Assembly: GCF_030867095.1 (NCBI RefSeq)
Contig: NC_081824.1
Span: forward strand, 114,584,162 to 114,648,161
Source: Alligator mississippiensis
Lineage: Eukaryota > Chordata > Crocodylia > Alligatoridae
DNA: 64,000 nucleotides
Direction of reading: 5' to 3'
Part shown: piece by piece, positions 12,717-24,380 of the stretch
Layout: the number at the start of each line of letters is the position of its first letter
Position numbering within the stretch: position 1 is the stretch's first letter
Notes under the pieces: generated by a model
Databases searched by the model: none
Seen by the model: the letters and a program-made list of their open reading frames with translations, nothing else
What the model was told of the DNA's origin: nothing
Program-made: the position numbers and the translations under genes

Positions 12717-12963
12717 GAGTGCATCTACATGTGCCCTGATACCCCCTTTTGGAAGTACAAAACGACGGTGCAGTAACAGCCTGTTCTGTGCCATGCATGC
12801 TGCGCATGGTTATTTGTGGCTGCTATGTTGCTGTAGCAATGCACTATAAAGAGGGAGCTTGTTGCTATGGTGACATAGTGGCAGCATCATGATTTGTGAC
12901 TGCCGAAGCTATGTCGCCATAGTGCGTTGCTACAATGACATAGCATCACATGTAGACACAGCC
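12717..12963. mobile_element. MITE with AGA target duplication
   Basis: TIRs gagtgcatctacatgtg and ggctgtgtctacatgtg (inverse at the right), flanked by AGA at 12714-12716 and 12964-12966. The inside is built of inverted 'gctatggtgacatag'-type motifs. Confidence 0.7.
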
Positions 12964-14138
12964 AGAATATTAAAAAACACAGAACAGAATATGAACTGCA
13001 TTACAAAAATGTCCCCACATTGTGTCAACAAGGGCTACAGTGACAATTTTTTGTCTATAAAATGGCAGATTGCTTTTTCCTTCCTCTGATGGGTAGATTC
13101 CAGCACTTGGTCCATGAGCTATAATTTAGCCACCCCTAGCATGAATATCCAAACCATACAAAAATTGAAGTTTCAATATAACAGCCTGGGACTATATTGA
13201 GAGGCTTGGATGGGAACAAATATCATTAGAATTTCTGACATTTGGGCACACGTAATGTCTGTCTCTCAGAATAAGCTTCCAATTGAGACATCAGACAGAA
13301 ACCTTTTTGGTTGGGATTCTGGTTTTCTCTGTTTAAAAATCCCAAATTCTCTAAAACCCCTCAAATCCTCCTTTTTCCATGATTAAAATGAAATGTCCCT
13401 ATATAGATAGGTATCAGTTGAGTACCATTTTTATTGATATATTTACAATTTTAAAGCAATTTGGAAGCCTACCAGTGCCTGGATCATTATAATAAAATAA
13501 ATTCTAAATACTTATATATTTTGGCATTTTTCAGGTTTTTTTCATGGAAAAAGCAAAGGTCCCCCTTCCCTGTTTGCTCACTAGGAAATGGGTCCCTCCC
13601 CTCGTGGTCCAGCCCCACACTACTGGGGCCATGTACCAAGCTCTGGCATGCACAGACTGCTCCTGTGCTATTGGGGAAGAGGGAGAGCTGAGGGGGGCAG
13701 AGAGGAGGTTGAACGGCACGTGGCTGGTCTGGACCATCAGGGCCCAATCTGTGGTGAGCCCAAACCAGCCCTGCACTATTAAGGGGGACCCCTGATGGCA
13801 CAGGGGCAGTCCGGGCATGCCCATTGGTGATGCATATAGTTGTTCATTTGGCCTCTTATACTACAGTAAGGTCCATCCTGCCTATTGACATGCAGTCATT
13901 TTCTAACAAATGTGCAATTCATGTCTTCTGAACTGCTTTGTGATAATCTATGGAAAACTGCAGACCAAAAAGAACAAAATAAATCCTGTTTAATTTATTC
14001 TTCACCTCTGTGAAATAAATGTTGGCATAACAAGGAAAAAAATCCTGTGGATGGTGCTTATTAAATCTACCTATGATACCTGGTATTTACCTTTTGGAAA
14101 GACTTTGCATCTAAAGGGAGTACTGGTGAGTTAAGTTT
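12964..14138. other. Non-coding DNA, no gene recognised
   Basis: Unique DNA with a GC-richer patch at 13550-13820 that creates accidental open frames on both strands. No conserved protein motif. Confidence 0.6.
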
Positions 14139-14830
14139 GCTGAGGGTTCACTCCATCCCATCATCCAAATCGTTAATGAAGATATTGAACAAAACTGGCC
14201 CCAGGACTGACACCAGCTGCCATCTAGACATTGAACCACTGATCACTATCCACTGAGCCCGGGAATCCAGCCAGCTTTCTATCCACCTTACAGTCCATTC
14301 ATCCAACCCATACTTCCTCAACTTGCTTGCAAGAATGCTGTGGGAGACCATGTAAAAAGTCTTGCTAAAGTCAAGATATATCATGTCCACTGCTTTCTTC
14401 ACATCCACAGAGCCAGTTATTTCATCATAGAAGGCAACCAAGTTGGCCAGGCATAACTTGCCCTTGGTGAATCCATGCTGACCATTCCTGATCACTTTAT
14501 TCTCCTCCAGGTTCTTAGAAACTGATTCATTGAGGACCTGCTTCATGATTTTTTCAGGGACTGAGGTGAGGCTGACTGGAGAAGACTCTGGAGTCTTCTT
14601 CTTCCCTTCCCTTCCCTTCCCATTTCTGGCACTATATTTGCCCTTCTTCAGTTGTCTGAGACCCCCTTCCCCAGTCACCATGAGTTTTTAAAGATAATGG
14701 CCAGTGGCTCTGCAATCATATCAGCCAACTCCCTCTGTACCCTTGGATGCATTGCATCCTGTCCAATGGACTTGTACACATCCAGATTTTTAAAATAGTC
14801 CTTAACCTGTTCTTTCACCACTGGGGTGAA
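14139..14830 (-). mobile_element. Old CR1 ORF2 fragment (reverse transcriptase)
   Basis: The minus strand encodes VSLTSVPEKIMKQVL, then QHGFTKGKLCLANLVAFYDE, MIYLDFSKTFYMVSH, GLDEWTVRWIESWL and SVLGPVLFNIFINDLDDG, which is the fingers/palm part of CR1 RT. It belongs to an older subfamily than the young copies. Catalytic FADD is beyond the preserved end and the frame is broken near 14640. Confidence 0.85.
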
Positions 14831-14979
14831 CATAACCTTTAAAGCAGCTTACTATGCTAAAAAGTGCTGTTATTTTATCTATACAGATATAGTTAAAGAA
14901 GTCCTCTCTCTTCCTCCTACCCCAAAACCTGGCTCACTACAGATGCAGCTATATCAATATAAAAGTGCTTATATAACAG

Positions 14980-15075
14980 GATCATAGAAAGTAGGGCTGA
15001 AAAGGAGTGCATTAGGTCATCTAGTCCTTTCCTGCCACCCCCTGCATTTAAGGCAAGATAATACCATCTTTGCCC
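14980..15075 (-). mobile_element. CR1 3'-end fragment
   Basis: 'atcatagaaagtagggctga', 'gtcatctagtcc' and 'accccctgcatttaaggcaa' on the plus strand are a decayed CR1 3' terminus. Confidence 0.65.
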
Positions 15076-15087
15076 ATCTGCTCTTCA

Positions 15088-15239
15088 TAGTTGTTAGGGG
15101 CCAGAAGGGACTTTACAGATTATCAGGTCCAGCCCCAAAAGTTCTGCTCTAGGTGAAAATTGAACTCACAACTTCAGCATGGCTCACCCAAATACTGCTA
15201 TATAAGTACCATGTGCTAACCAATTGCACCACTAGAGCA
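15088..15239 (-). mobile_element. tRNA-Ile-headed, CR1-tailed SINE-like unit
   Basis: On the minus strand a 95-nt tRNA-Ile(UAU)-like head (15239-15145) runs into about 57 bp of CR1 3' end (ggggctggacc ... cttctggcccctaac). tRNA-Ile heads with CR1 tails are known from a bird SINE family (TguSINE1). Here the unit abuts an old CR1 body at 15240. Confidence 0.6.
15145..15239 (-). pseudogene. tRNA-Ile(UAU)-like pseudogene retaining its intron
   Basis: The 95-nt minus-strand sequence begins (t)GCTCTAGTGGTGCAATTGG and ends CTAGAGCA. The acceptor stem GCTCTAG/CTAGAGC pairs perfectly, with a compensatory T-A relative to the usual C-G. The D stem GTGC/GCAC also pairs. TACTTATA puts anticodon TAT in place, followed by an intron-like insert (about 20 nt, tagcagtatttgggtga) as in vertebrate tRNA-Ile-UAU genes. 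The T arm is GTGAGTTCAATTTTCAC, so the B box has lost its G (TTCGA to TTCAA), and the anticodon stem is mostly wobble pairs. A TTTT run follows 5 nt after the discriminator. Probably inactive. Confidence 0.7.
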
Positions 15240-16035
15240 GCCACTGTGACTTTTCAGGACATTTCCAGGGATGTAAATTCCACAACCTCTGTAGGCAGCT
15301 TGTTCCAAGGTTTGATTATGATCACCCTTATAGTCAGAAAGTGCTTCCTAATCTCCAATGTAAATTTCCTCCGCCGCAGCTTGAGGCCATTGCTCCAAGT
15401 CCTGTCAACTACAGCCACAGGGAAAGCCCCATTTCCATCCACTTTATAATTTCCCTTCAGGTATTTGAAGCCTGTTATCAAATATTTTTATTAATCTTCA
15501 CTTCTCCTGACTAAATACCCCTAGTTTTTTAGACTTCCTAAATTGCTCATACTTCTGAGGGTTCTAATCCTTTTGACACTCCCCACTGGACTCTTTCCAA
15601 TATGTCCATGTCCTTCCTGAAGTGTGGGGCCCAAAACTGGACATGGTACTGCAGGAGAGGCCTCATCAGTGACAAATAGATTAGAAGAATCACATCCATT
15701 GATTTGCAAGAGACATTTCTGTTAATAGAACTCAGTATGCTGTTGGCTTTTTTTTCAACAATAGCACATTTGGCAGAAATTTAGCTTATTGCCCACTGTA
15801 AACACCTGGTCCTTCTCTGCAGTTCTGTGGCCTAGCCATTCTTTTCCCAACCTGTACTTGTGCATGCAATTATTATGTGCCAAATACATGACTTTGCACT
15901 TGTCCTTGTTGAATTTCATCTGACTGATGTCAGACTATGTCTCCAATTTATTCAGGTCATTCTGGGTCCTAGCCCTACTCTCTAGAGTGTCTGCAACCCC
16001 ACCCAACTTGTTGCTATCTGTGATTATGCTGACCC
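15240..16035 (-). mobile_element. Old CR1 body fragment
   Basis: The plus strand shows decayed CR1 complements: ggcagcttgttccaaggt, cagaaagtgcttcctaatc, cttgaggccattgctcc, cttcctgaagtgtggggccc, gtccttgttgaatttcatct. On the minus strand a short frame reads LRRRKFTLEIRKHFLTIRVI. Multiple frameshifts. Confidence 0.8.
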
Positions 16036-16039
16036 TTCA

Positions 16040-16215
16040 AAGTGTGCAAAATATCAGTATAGCAAATTCAAGTTTGGAAAGTGAAATGGGCTATATGCTG
16101 GTATAACTACAGTGACATTAGTGTTTATACAGCATAAACATGTTTGTTAAAAAGTCATACCTCTAACATACATAATTATACCGGTATTTCTTCTGTAGTG
16201 TAGACAAGCCTTAAA
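16040..16215. mobile_element. Fragment of a hAT-like MITE
   Basis: Right end 'tctgtagtgtagacaagcct' (inverse aggcttgtctacactaca) is the terminal phrase of common reptile non-autonomous DNA elements. A related tract without an obvious end lies at 14835-14975. Confidence 0.4.
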
Positions 16216-18281
16216 GGTCTGACTCTGCAGCCTCTATTCATAGAATTGGGATTGCCTATTTCTCCCATTGCTCATCTTGTCATATTTTATCCTAACTAAT
16301 AAAATGCCTGCATCTCCTCATAGGGACAAACTTCTCTCTCTCCCAGTTTATCATCAAACTCAAAACACGTAATATAATTTTCTAATTTGAATTTTAGTCC
16401 TAAAATCTGGGTAAAAAAGATGGTGGAACCCAATTTACACTAGTGCTGTAGTTAGTGTAAGGGCCACAGAAGCTCCTCCAGTGTCAAAGGATCTGCAAAG
16501 CAACCTTGAAGAGAAGCCCAGTAACTTCTATGCTGTCTGTGAATACAGAAAAAATGTTGTGTTCTCCCTTTTTGGAGCAGATACAGAGATGCTCTCAGAT
16601 TCTCTATCTCTGGTGTGCTTCTGAGAACTGGGGTAGGCAAACACATTAGAAGCCCCCTTCTAATGGTGCCTGCATGATGTTTTATCAGCATACAGAAAGG
16701 CAGCGGGTGTCTGGGGCTTGTTTCTAGGCAGTTGTCTCTGAACTACCACAAGATAGTATAGACATGCCCAGAGGTGGATCCTGGAGGGGGCAAGGAATAG
16801 TGCAGTTGTACCCATCTTTGATAGTGAGCTCCCTGCCACTGAGAGCTCTGTTCTTGATGACTCATTTGTGTTTCCTGTTGGACCCCCATGGGCCAGTGAG
16901 ATTTTACCACACCCTGCTTTTCAAAATTTTAGTCCTGCTCTTGAACATACCTTAAATCTTCAATGGAGAGAAAGTTATGGAGCAAAGATCATAGCAATGT
17001 CTTGAAAATCTAAGAGATAGTCTACTCTGGATGGGATTGTAAGAAAGCAGCTGCAATGAGACCTTTTTTTGCCTACTATTCATCAGCTGGAACTAACTAT
17101 GAGGATGTGTTAGGGAAAGAGGAAAAAGCAGGTATTTCCTTCATACAACATCTTGCTAAGAGAGTAGCTATAAAACTTTGGATAAAACCATTGAGTTTTT
17201 TGTGTCTTGTAGCTTGCAACAAATGGTGAATTATAGTTATACTTTTGCGAGTCTACACAAGGTTCAAAGGGAAGCCAATGGGAAACTCCAGTGAGATGAA
17301 TTCACAGGTAGCTACAAAGATAGGACAAGTCAGTCTGCTTCATTAACCTTTAGCATACTAGATCTCAGAAAGATCATTTGTCCCAGGAGATATGGCTAAC
17401 TGGTTTACCTTGGCAGAAGTCTAGCCCTAGAAGAATGTGTATATGTAAACAAAGGGGAGATGTGACTTCTCTTTATAAATGGTTTGTACTTTAGTTGTCT
17501 CATGTGTCTACTCAATTACATATACGGTAGCATAAATAATACTTTTGAGAGATAAGAAAAAACAATGATTCTTTGCCACTGGAAACAAAGGACTCAAACA
17601 CAGACCTCCCTTGGGGTGGGAGATAGGAAATTGAAGAGAATACATACTTTTCCCAGCAAGTGAGAAGGAAAAAAACAAACAGCAAAATGTTGTAATGGTG
17701 TCATGAATGTGCTGCTACTATATTTGACTCTGTAGCCTATAAAGTTACTTGGCTGTTCTCACAGTGTGTCCCTATCTCTTTCTGTTTCAAAGGTTTTTTT
17801 TCCTCATTGTTTCTAGTTTGCAACAAGAAGAGCAGCTTTCTGTTGTGTTTCACAGGAAGTGCCATGAGTTATAATAATTCCCTAGATCCAACAGAAGTTT
17901 GCTGTTGGGTCCCCAGGGGTTGGGGAATCCAGACGCTGTTTATCATAGTATTGCCGCTTCTAGCCCTGGAGCTGTTTTCAGAATGAGAGGGGTGAAAGGG
18001 AGCAGAGGGAGCTCATTCTGGGGATTCCCCAGACAGCGCTGGAGGGTGGGCTGGGTGGATTGGAGCCCCGCAACCTTGGAGGGGGGCTCCAATCCACCCA
18101 CAAGTTACTGAGGGTGCTCCATTTTGGAGCATTCTCATCTGAATCCTTATGCAATGAGGGTTCAGGTTTTTACAGGATTGGGCCCTTTTAAAGTGCTCTG
18201 CAGTTGTGTTCTTCTCTTTGCTCATGGATATAGCGTGTAAGTTAACTTGTTCAAGATCTTCTCATTCACTTACAACCATAT
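16216..18281. other. Non-coding DNA with a perfect 18-bp hairpin
   Basis: No gene. The hairpin is 18052-18069 paired with 18083-18100 (see its own entry). Otherwise unique. Confidence 0.6.
18052..18100. repeat. Perfect 18-bp inverted repeat, 13-nt loop
   Basis: TGGGTGGATTGGAGCCCC at 18052-18069 is exactly complementary to 18083-18100, with loop gcaaccttggagg. Confidence 0.9.
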
Positions 18282-18899
18282 AGAGGGTCTTCATAAAGTT
18301 CTTGTGCACTTTTAAACTTGAATAACTTAGGTCGTAGGTATGATAGAAACAATCTGTAAACAGCATTTAAAAGCAAATTTATTAAAGTTTTAGGACAACT
18401 AGAGTACACAATGCTAGATTTCATAAGTAATAATGAATTTATTCTTAAATAATATGGAGCTCCGTGCAACTATGCTCTGAATATACGACAGTTCCTAAAT
18501 GATGTTTTCCCAGAGAAGTGGATAGGCAGACGTGGGCCAATTGCTTGGCCACCTCGTTCACCTGACTTGTTGCCGTTGGACTTGTTTTTATGGGGACATG
18601 TAAGTGTAGTTTACTTGTCAAAACCACGCTCTTTGGTGGAACTTAGGGCTCAGATCACCAATGCAATTAGTGCAGTAACTCAAGAGCAACTGGAAAATGT
18701 TTCTAAGGGGTTGGAAGATCAGATTAAGCAGTATATCATGATGGATGTTGGTTATGTTGAAGTCTAGCATTGTTTACTCTAGTTGTCCTAAAACTTTAAT
18801 ACATTTGCTTTTAATTGCCATTACAGATTGTTTCTATCATACCTACAATCTAAGTTATTAAAGTTTAAAAGTGCACAAGGACTTTATGAAGACCCTATA
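18282..18899 (+). mobile_element. Tc1/mariner-superfamily remnant with long terminal inverted repeats
   Basis: Left TIR 18285-18406 (gggtcttcataaagttcttg ...) and right TIR 18775-18895 are inverse copies of about 121 bp at roughly 90% identity, bounded by TA-rich flanks. Between them lies the C-terminal third of a transposase. The N-terminal helix-turn-helix region and the first two catalytic aspartates are absent, so this is an internally deleted copy. Confidence 0.88.
18456..18767 (+). pseudogene. C-terminal fragment of a mariner-like (DDE) transposase
   Basis: An open frame of 103 codons to TAG, with no intact start. It begins GAPCNYALNIRQFLNDVFPE, the segment just after the second catalytic Asp in the 'QDGAPPH' motif of mariner-like transposases. 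It continues GPIAWPPRSPDLLPLDLFLW, where SPDL carries the third catalytic Asp, then KPRSLVELRAQITNAISAVT and a helical C-terminus. The WPPRSPDLxPLDFFLWG signature is typical of a mariner group common in arthropods. The frame is free of stops to its natural end, 7 bp before the right TIR. N-terminal domains are lost. Confidence 0.85.
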
Positions 18900-19424
18900 T
18901 TTGATGTTTTCTTCATTGATCCTAAGACCTATTTTTATTGCTGCTCCCTTTGTGTTTCCAATCATCCTTTCCTTTCTGTTCTGTTCCCAATAGATTATCA
19001 GCATATCCAAAAACTAGGTGTAAGCCATTTAAATTCTGAAAATGCTGAAATTTTGCAATGATCTGATCACTTTTTCCCAATGATTTAGTTTGGGGGAATA
19101 GTGCATCCCTCTGCCTTAAATCTCTGATGTCAAATAGATCTGTGTAGGTACTGAGCATAATAAAAAAGGCTTGGAGCTTATCCTACCACAGAAGGAGCAT
19201 TAGTAGACAAAATTCATCTTGGATCTTTGGGGTACACCTTTTATCTATATCCCATTCAGAGGTGCAGATCATACTTTCACACTAGGAAGATGGCGTAACT
19301 CTGCAAGACTTTCCCTTACCCTGTCTACCCATACTTTGATACTGCACTGGGTTGACTAGAGGCAAAGAAGTCCCCATGTTCATTCTAATAAAGGGGCTGC
19401 AATTCTGCTTGGCCTTTTACACAG
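18900..19424. other. Non-coding DNA, nothing recognised
   Basis: Unique AT-rich sequence between the mariner remnant and the R1/CR1 composite. Confidence 0.6.
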
Positions 19425-19440
19425 TGGCTAGGACAAACAT
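19425..19440. mobile_element. R1 element copy A, left stub
   Basis: 'ggctaggacaaacatt' matches the R1 terminus ggctagggacagatgttc (46880) and is cut by the CR1 that follows. R1 resumes at 21450. Confidence 0.6.
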
Positions 19441-21449
19441 TTCATAGATTTCATAGATTTCATAGACATTAGGGCTGGAAGGGACCTCGGAAGATCATCG
19501 AGTCCAGTCCCCTGCCCAAAGGGCAGGAAGTCAGCTGGGGTCACAGGATCCCAGCAGGATGAGCATCCAGTTTCATCTTGAAGGTGTTCAATGAAGGCGC
19601 TTGAACCACCTCCGGTGGCAGGCTGTTCCAGACCTTGGGGGCTCGGACAGTAAAGAAATTCTTCCTTATGTCCAGCCTGAAACGATCTTGAAGTAGTTTG
19701 TGACCTTTCGACCTCGTCATCCCTTGGGGTGCTCTGGTGAACAAACGTTCCCCCAGATACTGGTGGTCACCCCTGATAAACTTGTAGATGGCCATCAGAT
19801 CACCCTTGAGCCTGCGCTTTTCCAGGCTAAAGAGCCCCAGGGCTCTCAGCCTGTCATCGTAGGTTCTGCTTCCCTGACCTCTGATCATGTGCGTGGCTCT
19901 TCTCTGGACTCTCTCAAGCTTCTCCACATCCTTTTTGATTTGTGGAGCCCAAAACTGGACGCAGTACTCCAGCTGCGGCCTCACTAAGGCCGAGTACAGG
20001 GGGAGAATGATGTCCCGGGATTTGCTTGAGAAGCATCTATGGATGCAAGCCAGCGTTTTGGTCACTTTACTAGTTGCAGCATCGCATTGCAGGCTCATGT
20101 TCATCTTGTGGTCAATGATGACCCCCAAGTCTCTTTCTTCCATAGTGCTAGCCAACATAGCACTGCCGAGCCTATAAGGATGCTGCGGGTTTTTTTTCCC
20201 CAAGGTGGAGAACCTTGCATTTATCGGCATTGAACACCATCAGATTCTTGTCCGCCCACTTGCTGAGCCTGTCCAGGTCAGCCTGGATCACCTGCCTGTC
20301 TTCTGGTGTGGATGCTTTGCCCCAAAGTTTGGTGTCATCGGTGAACTTGGCCAGTCCGCTTCTGACTCCAGTGTCGACATCATTAATGAAGATGTTGAAC
20401 AGTATGGGTCCAAGGACAGAGCCCTGGGGGACCCCACTGGTCATAGGACACCACGATGAGTGACTTCCATCAATTACTACCCTCTGGGTCCGACCCCGGA
20501 GCCAATTTTCCAGCCAGTGGATCGTGGAGGACCCAAGGTGACAATTGGCCAGTTTCTCCAAGAGGCGATCATGGGACACCAGATCAAAGGCTTTTTTGAA
20601 GTCAAGATATATGACATCAATCTCTTCTCCCTTGTCCAGGTGATAGGTCACCTGGTCGTAGAAGGAAATGAGATTGGTCAAGCAAGACCTACCCGCAACA
20701 AACCAGTGCTGGCTATCCCTTAAGATGTTGGCGTCGGCCAGTCCATTAAGGATGGCCTCTTTAATAAACTTTTCTAAGATCTTCCCCGGGATAGAAGTCA
20801 GGCTAATGGGCCTATAGTTAGCCGGATACACTTTCCTTCCTTTCTTGAAGATAGGCACCACATTGGCCTTCTTCCAGTCTTCGGGCACTACACCAGAGCG
20901 CCAAGAGTTTTCAAAGATCTGCGCTAGAGGCTGGGCTATGATGCTCGCCAGCTCCTTGAGTACCCTGGGGTGAAGATTGTCAGGGCCGGCTGACTTGAAG
21001 GTATCCAGCTTCTCAAGATGTTCCTTCACGAAGTCAGCTTTAATGGAGGGCAGGGGATCACCCTCACCTGGACTTCCCAGCCCTGTAGCAGGCATGGGCG
21101 TCCCATGGGGCTGATGAAAGACTGACGCAAAGTACCTATTTAATAGGTTGGCTTTTTCCTGGGTGTCAGTTGTCAGTTGCCCCATCTGGTTCAGCAGGGG
21201 TCCAATGTTGCCCCTGCTTTTCCTCCGGCTCCCCACATATCTGAAAAAGGACTTTTTATTGTCCTTGATGCTCAAAGCTAGCTGGAGTTCTGTTGCAGCC
21301 TTGGCTTTCCTGGTCTGCTCCCTACAGGACTGGACCAGTGCAGAATAATCCTCCTTGGAGGTGACTCCCATCCTCCATCCTTTGTAGGCCTTTCTTTTTA
21401 GCCTCAGGAGGTCTGCTAGGTCCCTGGAGAGCCAGGGGGGCTGCTGTGA
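19441..21449 (-). mobile_element. CR1 LINE, 5'-truncated, 2.0 kb, ORF2 RT nearly open
   Basis: The tail (ttcatagatttcatagattt) is at the left. Minus-strand translation from 21449 runs QQPPWLSRDLADLLRLKRKA through the linker to the RT: DWKKANVVPIFKKG, NYRPISLTSIPGKILEK, IDVIYLDFKKAFDLVSHDRL, SGVPQGSVLGPILFNIFIND, FTDDTKLWG, then the C-terminal RVQRRATHMIRG and RLDIRKNFFTVRAPKVWNSL. One frameshift at the T8 run 20190-20197 splits the frame, and catalytic FADD is FTDD. The endonuclease domain is truncated away. It is inserted into an R1 element. Confidence 0.95.
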
Positions 21450-21870
21450 AAAAAAAAATCCTGAATTGATTCAGTTTAGTTTTTGCAGGTTAGTCTAACT
21501 TGCAGAGATTGAACTGATTTGCGAGTGGATAGGTATTCACTTTTGATTCAAGAAATGTAGGCACATGCCTGCAGTGGCTCAGGCCAGAAGCCAGGGGGCG
21601 AACTCTCCCATCCCTTCCACAGTGCTGAGCTGAGGGAGGGGGCATGGCCAGGCTCTTGCAGGATGCTATGGTTAGGGAGGGGTTTAAACCCTTACCCGGG
21701 CCTGCACAGTCCCCAGCTGGGTTGTGCCTGAAGGAAGAGGGGGAAGCAGCCTTAACCAGGCTTTTCTCCACTCACTGCTCAAGGGGCGGGGAATGTTGCC
21801 AGCCCCCAGCCCCTGGCTAACTCTCTGAGGTAAAAGGCGTTGCGGGGAGGGAGGATTACTTGTGTGGAAT
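21450..21870 (+). mobile_element. R1 element copy A, main part (3' end decayed)
   Basis: Continues 'aaaaaaaaatcctgaattga', ttcagtttag, gcaggttagtctaac, then a GC-rich interior with gctgagctgaggga, matching 48307 onward and the inverse of 50205-50690. No terminal tctgtccctagcc was found, so the right boundary is approximate. Confidence 0.65.
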
Positions 21871-23566
21871 ACCACTATCATCCTCCTGTTAGCCTCTCAA
21901 ACTCAGCAAGGCCCTCCAGTAGTGCAGATAGAGAAAGTGTGTGCAGTGGATGATTATGCTTTTTTCTGTTCTGAGGATAAACAGGGAGCTTTCAGTGGCA
22001 GTAATAGCTTGATTCAGGAAAGAATGGGACAAAGGGCTTTAAACGACTTCATCTCCTGGTATGTTATACCAATTCAAATTGAGAAGTCCTTATTCAGATG
22101 ATATTCTCATTTTGGATCCCAAATCAGTCAAGATGTTTTGGGTGCCTTGGCTGATCAGGGATTGGGCAAAGGCTTCAGGGCATAAATTCTAATTTAAGAA
22201 CTAAAGGAATAATTAGTAGGGGTTTATAACACAAGGGCTCATAGCTTAATAATAAATTTAGCATGTCAGGATGCCACATATCCTTATGGTTAACACCCAA
22301 GGGGCATTTTCAGATTTCAGAGAACCTTATTTTCTGAATCCTGTACAACTACCCTTGTCCGTCAGCTACAATAGCATCCCTGTTGCATAATAGGTTATAG
22401 TTTGACCTGTTTACAGTATGTTTCCCTATGTAATTCAACTAATCTCTTACTTTGTATTCTAATCTATTCCCCTGATGATCCACTAGGTGTCAGTCTGTGT
22501 CCCTCCCTAGTTATAGCAGTGAGGTGTGGAGGACACAGAAAAATATCTGTGCTATACAATAGTCAAAAAAATCAGATGATATAAACTGTAGTAGCCCCAA
22601 TAAGTTAACAATTATGCTGACTTAAACCAGGACCAGGGCATTATTGTGTAGATAAGAATCAGGAAAAAGTACAAACATTGCTGGAAACAAATTAAGTATC
22701 CTGCTGGGGTACCTTTTAATAGAGTCAGTTTAACATACCATACCCTTTGGAGTGCATGTCTTTCTCAGGGTAAGTCTACTGATATTTATAGTTGATCTGG
22801 AGTTTGTCCTCACACTGAGCCACCTCTTCCCATCTACCTCATATCTTGTAGTCCTAGCAAAGTAGGATTCTTATTTCTTGAACATTACAGCAAGATACAT
22901 CTCTGAATCACTTGTGGAGCTCCTCTAGCAATTAATCCACAAATTTGTCTCTATTTATGGACAACAGAGCCAGAAAGTGCCATGCAGAAGGGTCAGAAGT
23001 TAGGAACCAGGGCATGGTAGAAGTGCTGCTAGCAAATGTTTTCTGTTTGAGATGTGCACATCCAAGTAAGTTCCAAACACACTACAGACATGGGTAGGGT
23101 AGGAAATGAATGGGGGTGACTTGACCTTATGCCATAAAGTACAAAAGAGCTTCTAGGACTAAACTGTACTGGCACTGGAGTCAAGCTAAAAGGCATGAGT
23201 GACTAGTGCCTCCTGAATCTGGGGGGGCACCTAAAGAAGCCGTCAATGGCATTTGTCTTGTCGGGAGGGGGGAGGGCACCAGCCCTACTGACAGCATCAG
23301 TGTCAACCATCGGGGGGGCACCAGCCCCTTTAGGGGGGGACGTGCACCCCCATGCACTCCCTACCAGTCACCTATGCTAAAAGGTTTACAGTTTCTATGG
23401 TCAGCAAGTAGGGAGTTTATGGTGAATTTAAGGCCAATAGTTAGTATTAGGGCCTAGGCTAAGTGACCAGATCCATTGTGCCTGGATGATAAATATTGGC
23501 ACATATAATCCAAAGTCTTGTGGACTGGATGCACAGGGTTAAGAATCTATTAGTGTTCCTAGCACA
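21871..23566. other. Non-coding DNA, no gene recognised
   Basis: Mostly unique. A G-rich, gggggg-dotted stretch at 23215-23345 produces accidental open frames. Confidence 0.6.
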
Positions 23567-23790
23567 ATAGTTTTCAACCTTTTTATAGTCAAGAGACCTC
23601 TCAATAGATTCAAGGTGCCCACTGGCAATTGATAGCTCTTAGTTTTATCTTGATTTTTGACTGCAGAAAAATAATAAAGCCATCTTTCCTTCTGAATTCA
23701 AAATAACTCAGAAAGACCTCAACAGTTCAGAATGGTTTTAACACTATGGATTTCTATTTTAAATCTCTGGGTTTATCTTCTAAATCATGC
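23567..23790. mobile_element. hAT-type MITE, relative of 1502-1757
   Basis: Shares with 1502-1757 the phrases tctcaatagattcaag, tctta/cagttttgat, actgcagaaa(a)tataataga/aagc, ttttaacac-atggattcct/ta and ctctgggttt. Its right end is lost. Confidence 0.6.
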
Positions 23791-23799
23791 TTGCATACC

Positions 23800-24380
23800 T
23801 AACATTGGCCCCGTGAGTGTGGGTGAGTGAGGAGGCCCAGTGGAGGCATAGTGGCCCAGTGAGGGGCCAGGAGCGAAATAGGCCTATAGTTGTAGAATCG
23901 CTCAGTCAACGCTCAGGTGAGGGTAGCAGGAGATACCCAACAGACTGCGCTAGGTGAGACTGGGGGGATGAGTGTGGCCCCTGAGAGAGGGCAGTATGAA
24001 AGAGGCTGGGTGAAAGCCAGCAAAGTGAAGGGGACCCTGATGAGAGAGGGGTAGCATGTGAGGAGCCCTCTTTTCTCTGGGGCTATAGAAAAGAGCTACA
24101 ACTGTGTGCCCAGTTTGCTCTGGCCAGAGGCTGGAGGAGTAACACCAGAGTAACATCTGCAACGCATAGGACCCATGGAGGGAAGGTCAGAGCGGGTATT
24201 AGGGGCTTGTCAGCTGGGTGAGTAATGGGTAGCCTCCCGCCTTAGTAACAAGTGTTATATTTTTCCATCAAGACATGGTAGATGAACAAAGTGGGCAGTT
24301 ACCCCAGAAGCAGGGTGGCCAGCAGAGACCTGATGAGGAGGCCACCCTGTTACACAGAGTCTTTCAGAATTCACTGCTTC
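23800..24380. repeat. Unclassified GC-rich insertion
   Basis: A GC-rich island in AT-rich surroundings, with repeated gtgagtg, ggcccagtg and gagaggg phrases. It could be part of an LTR, but I see no terminal motifs. Confidence 0.3.

Noticed and set aside
13487..13824. Overlapping frames on both strands near 13.6 kb
   Set aside because: A local GC-rich patch with no recognisable protein features and no splice context.
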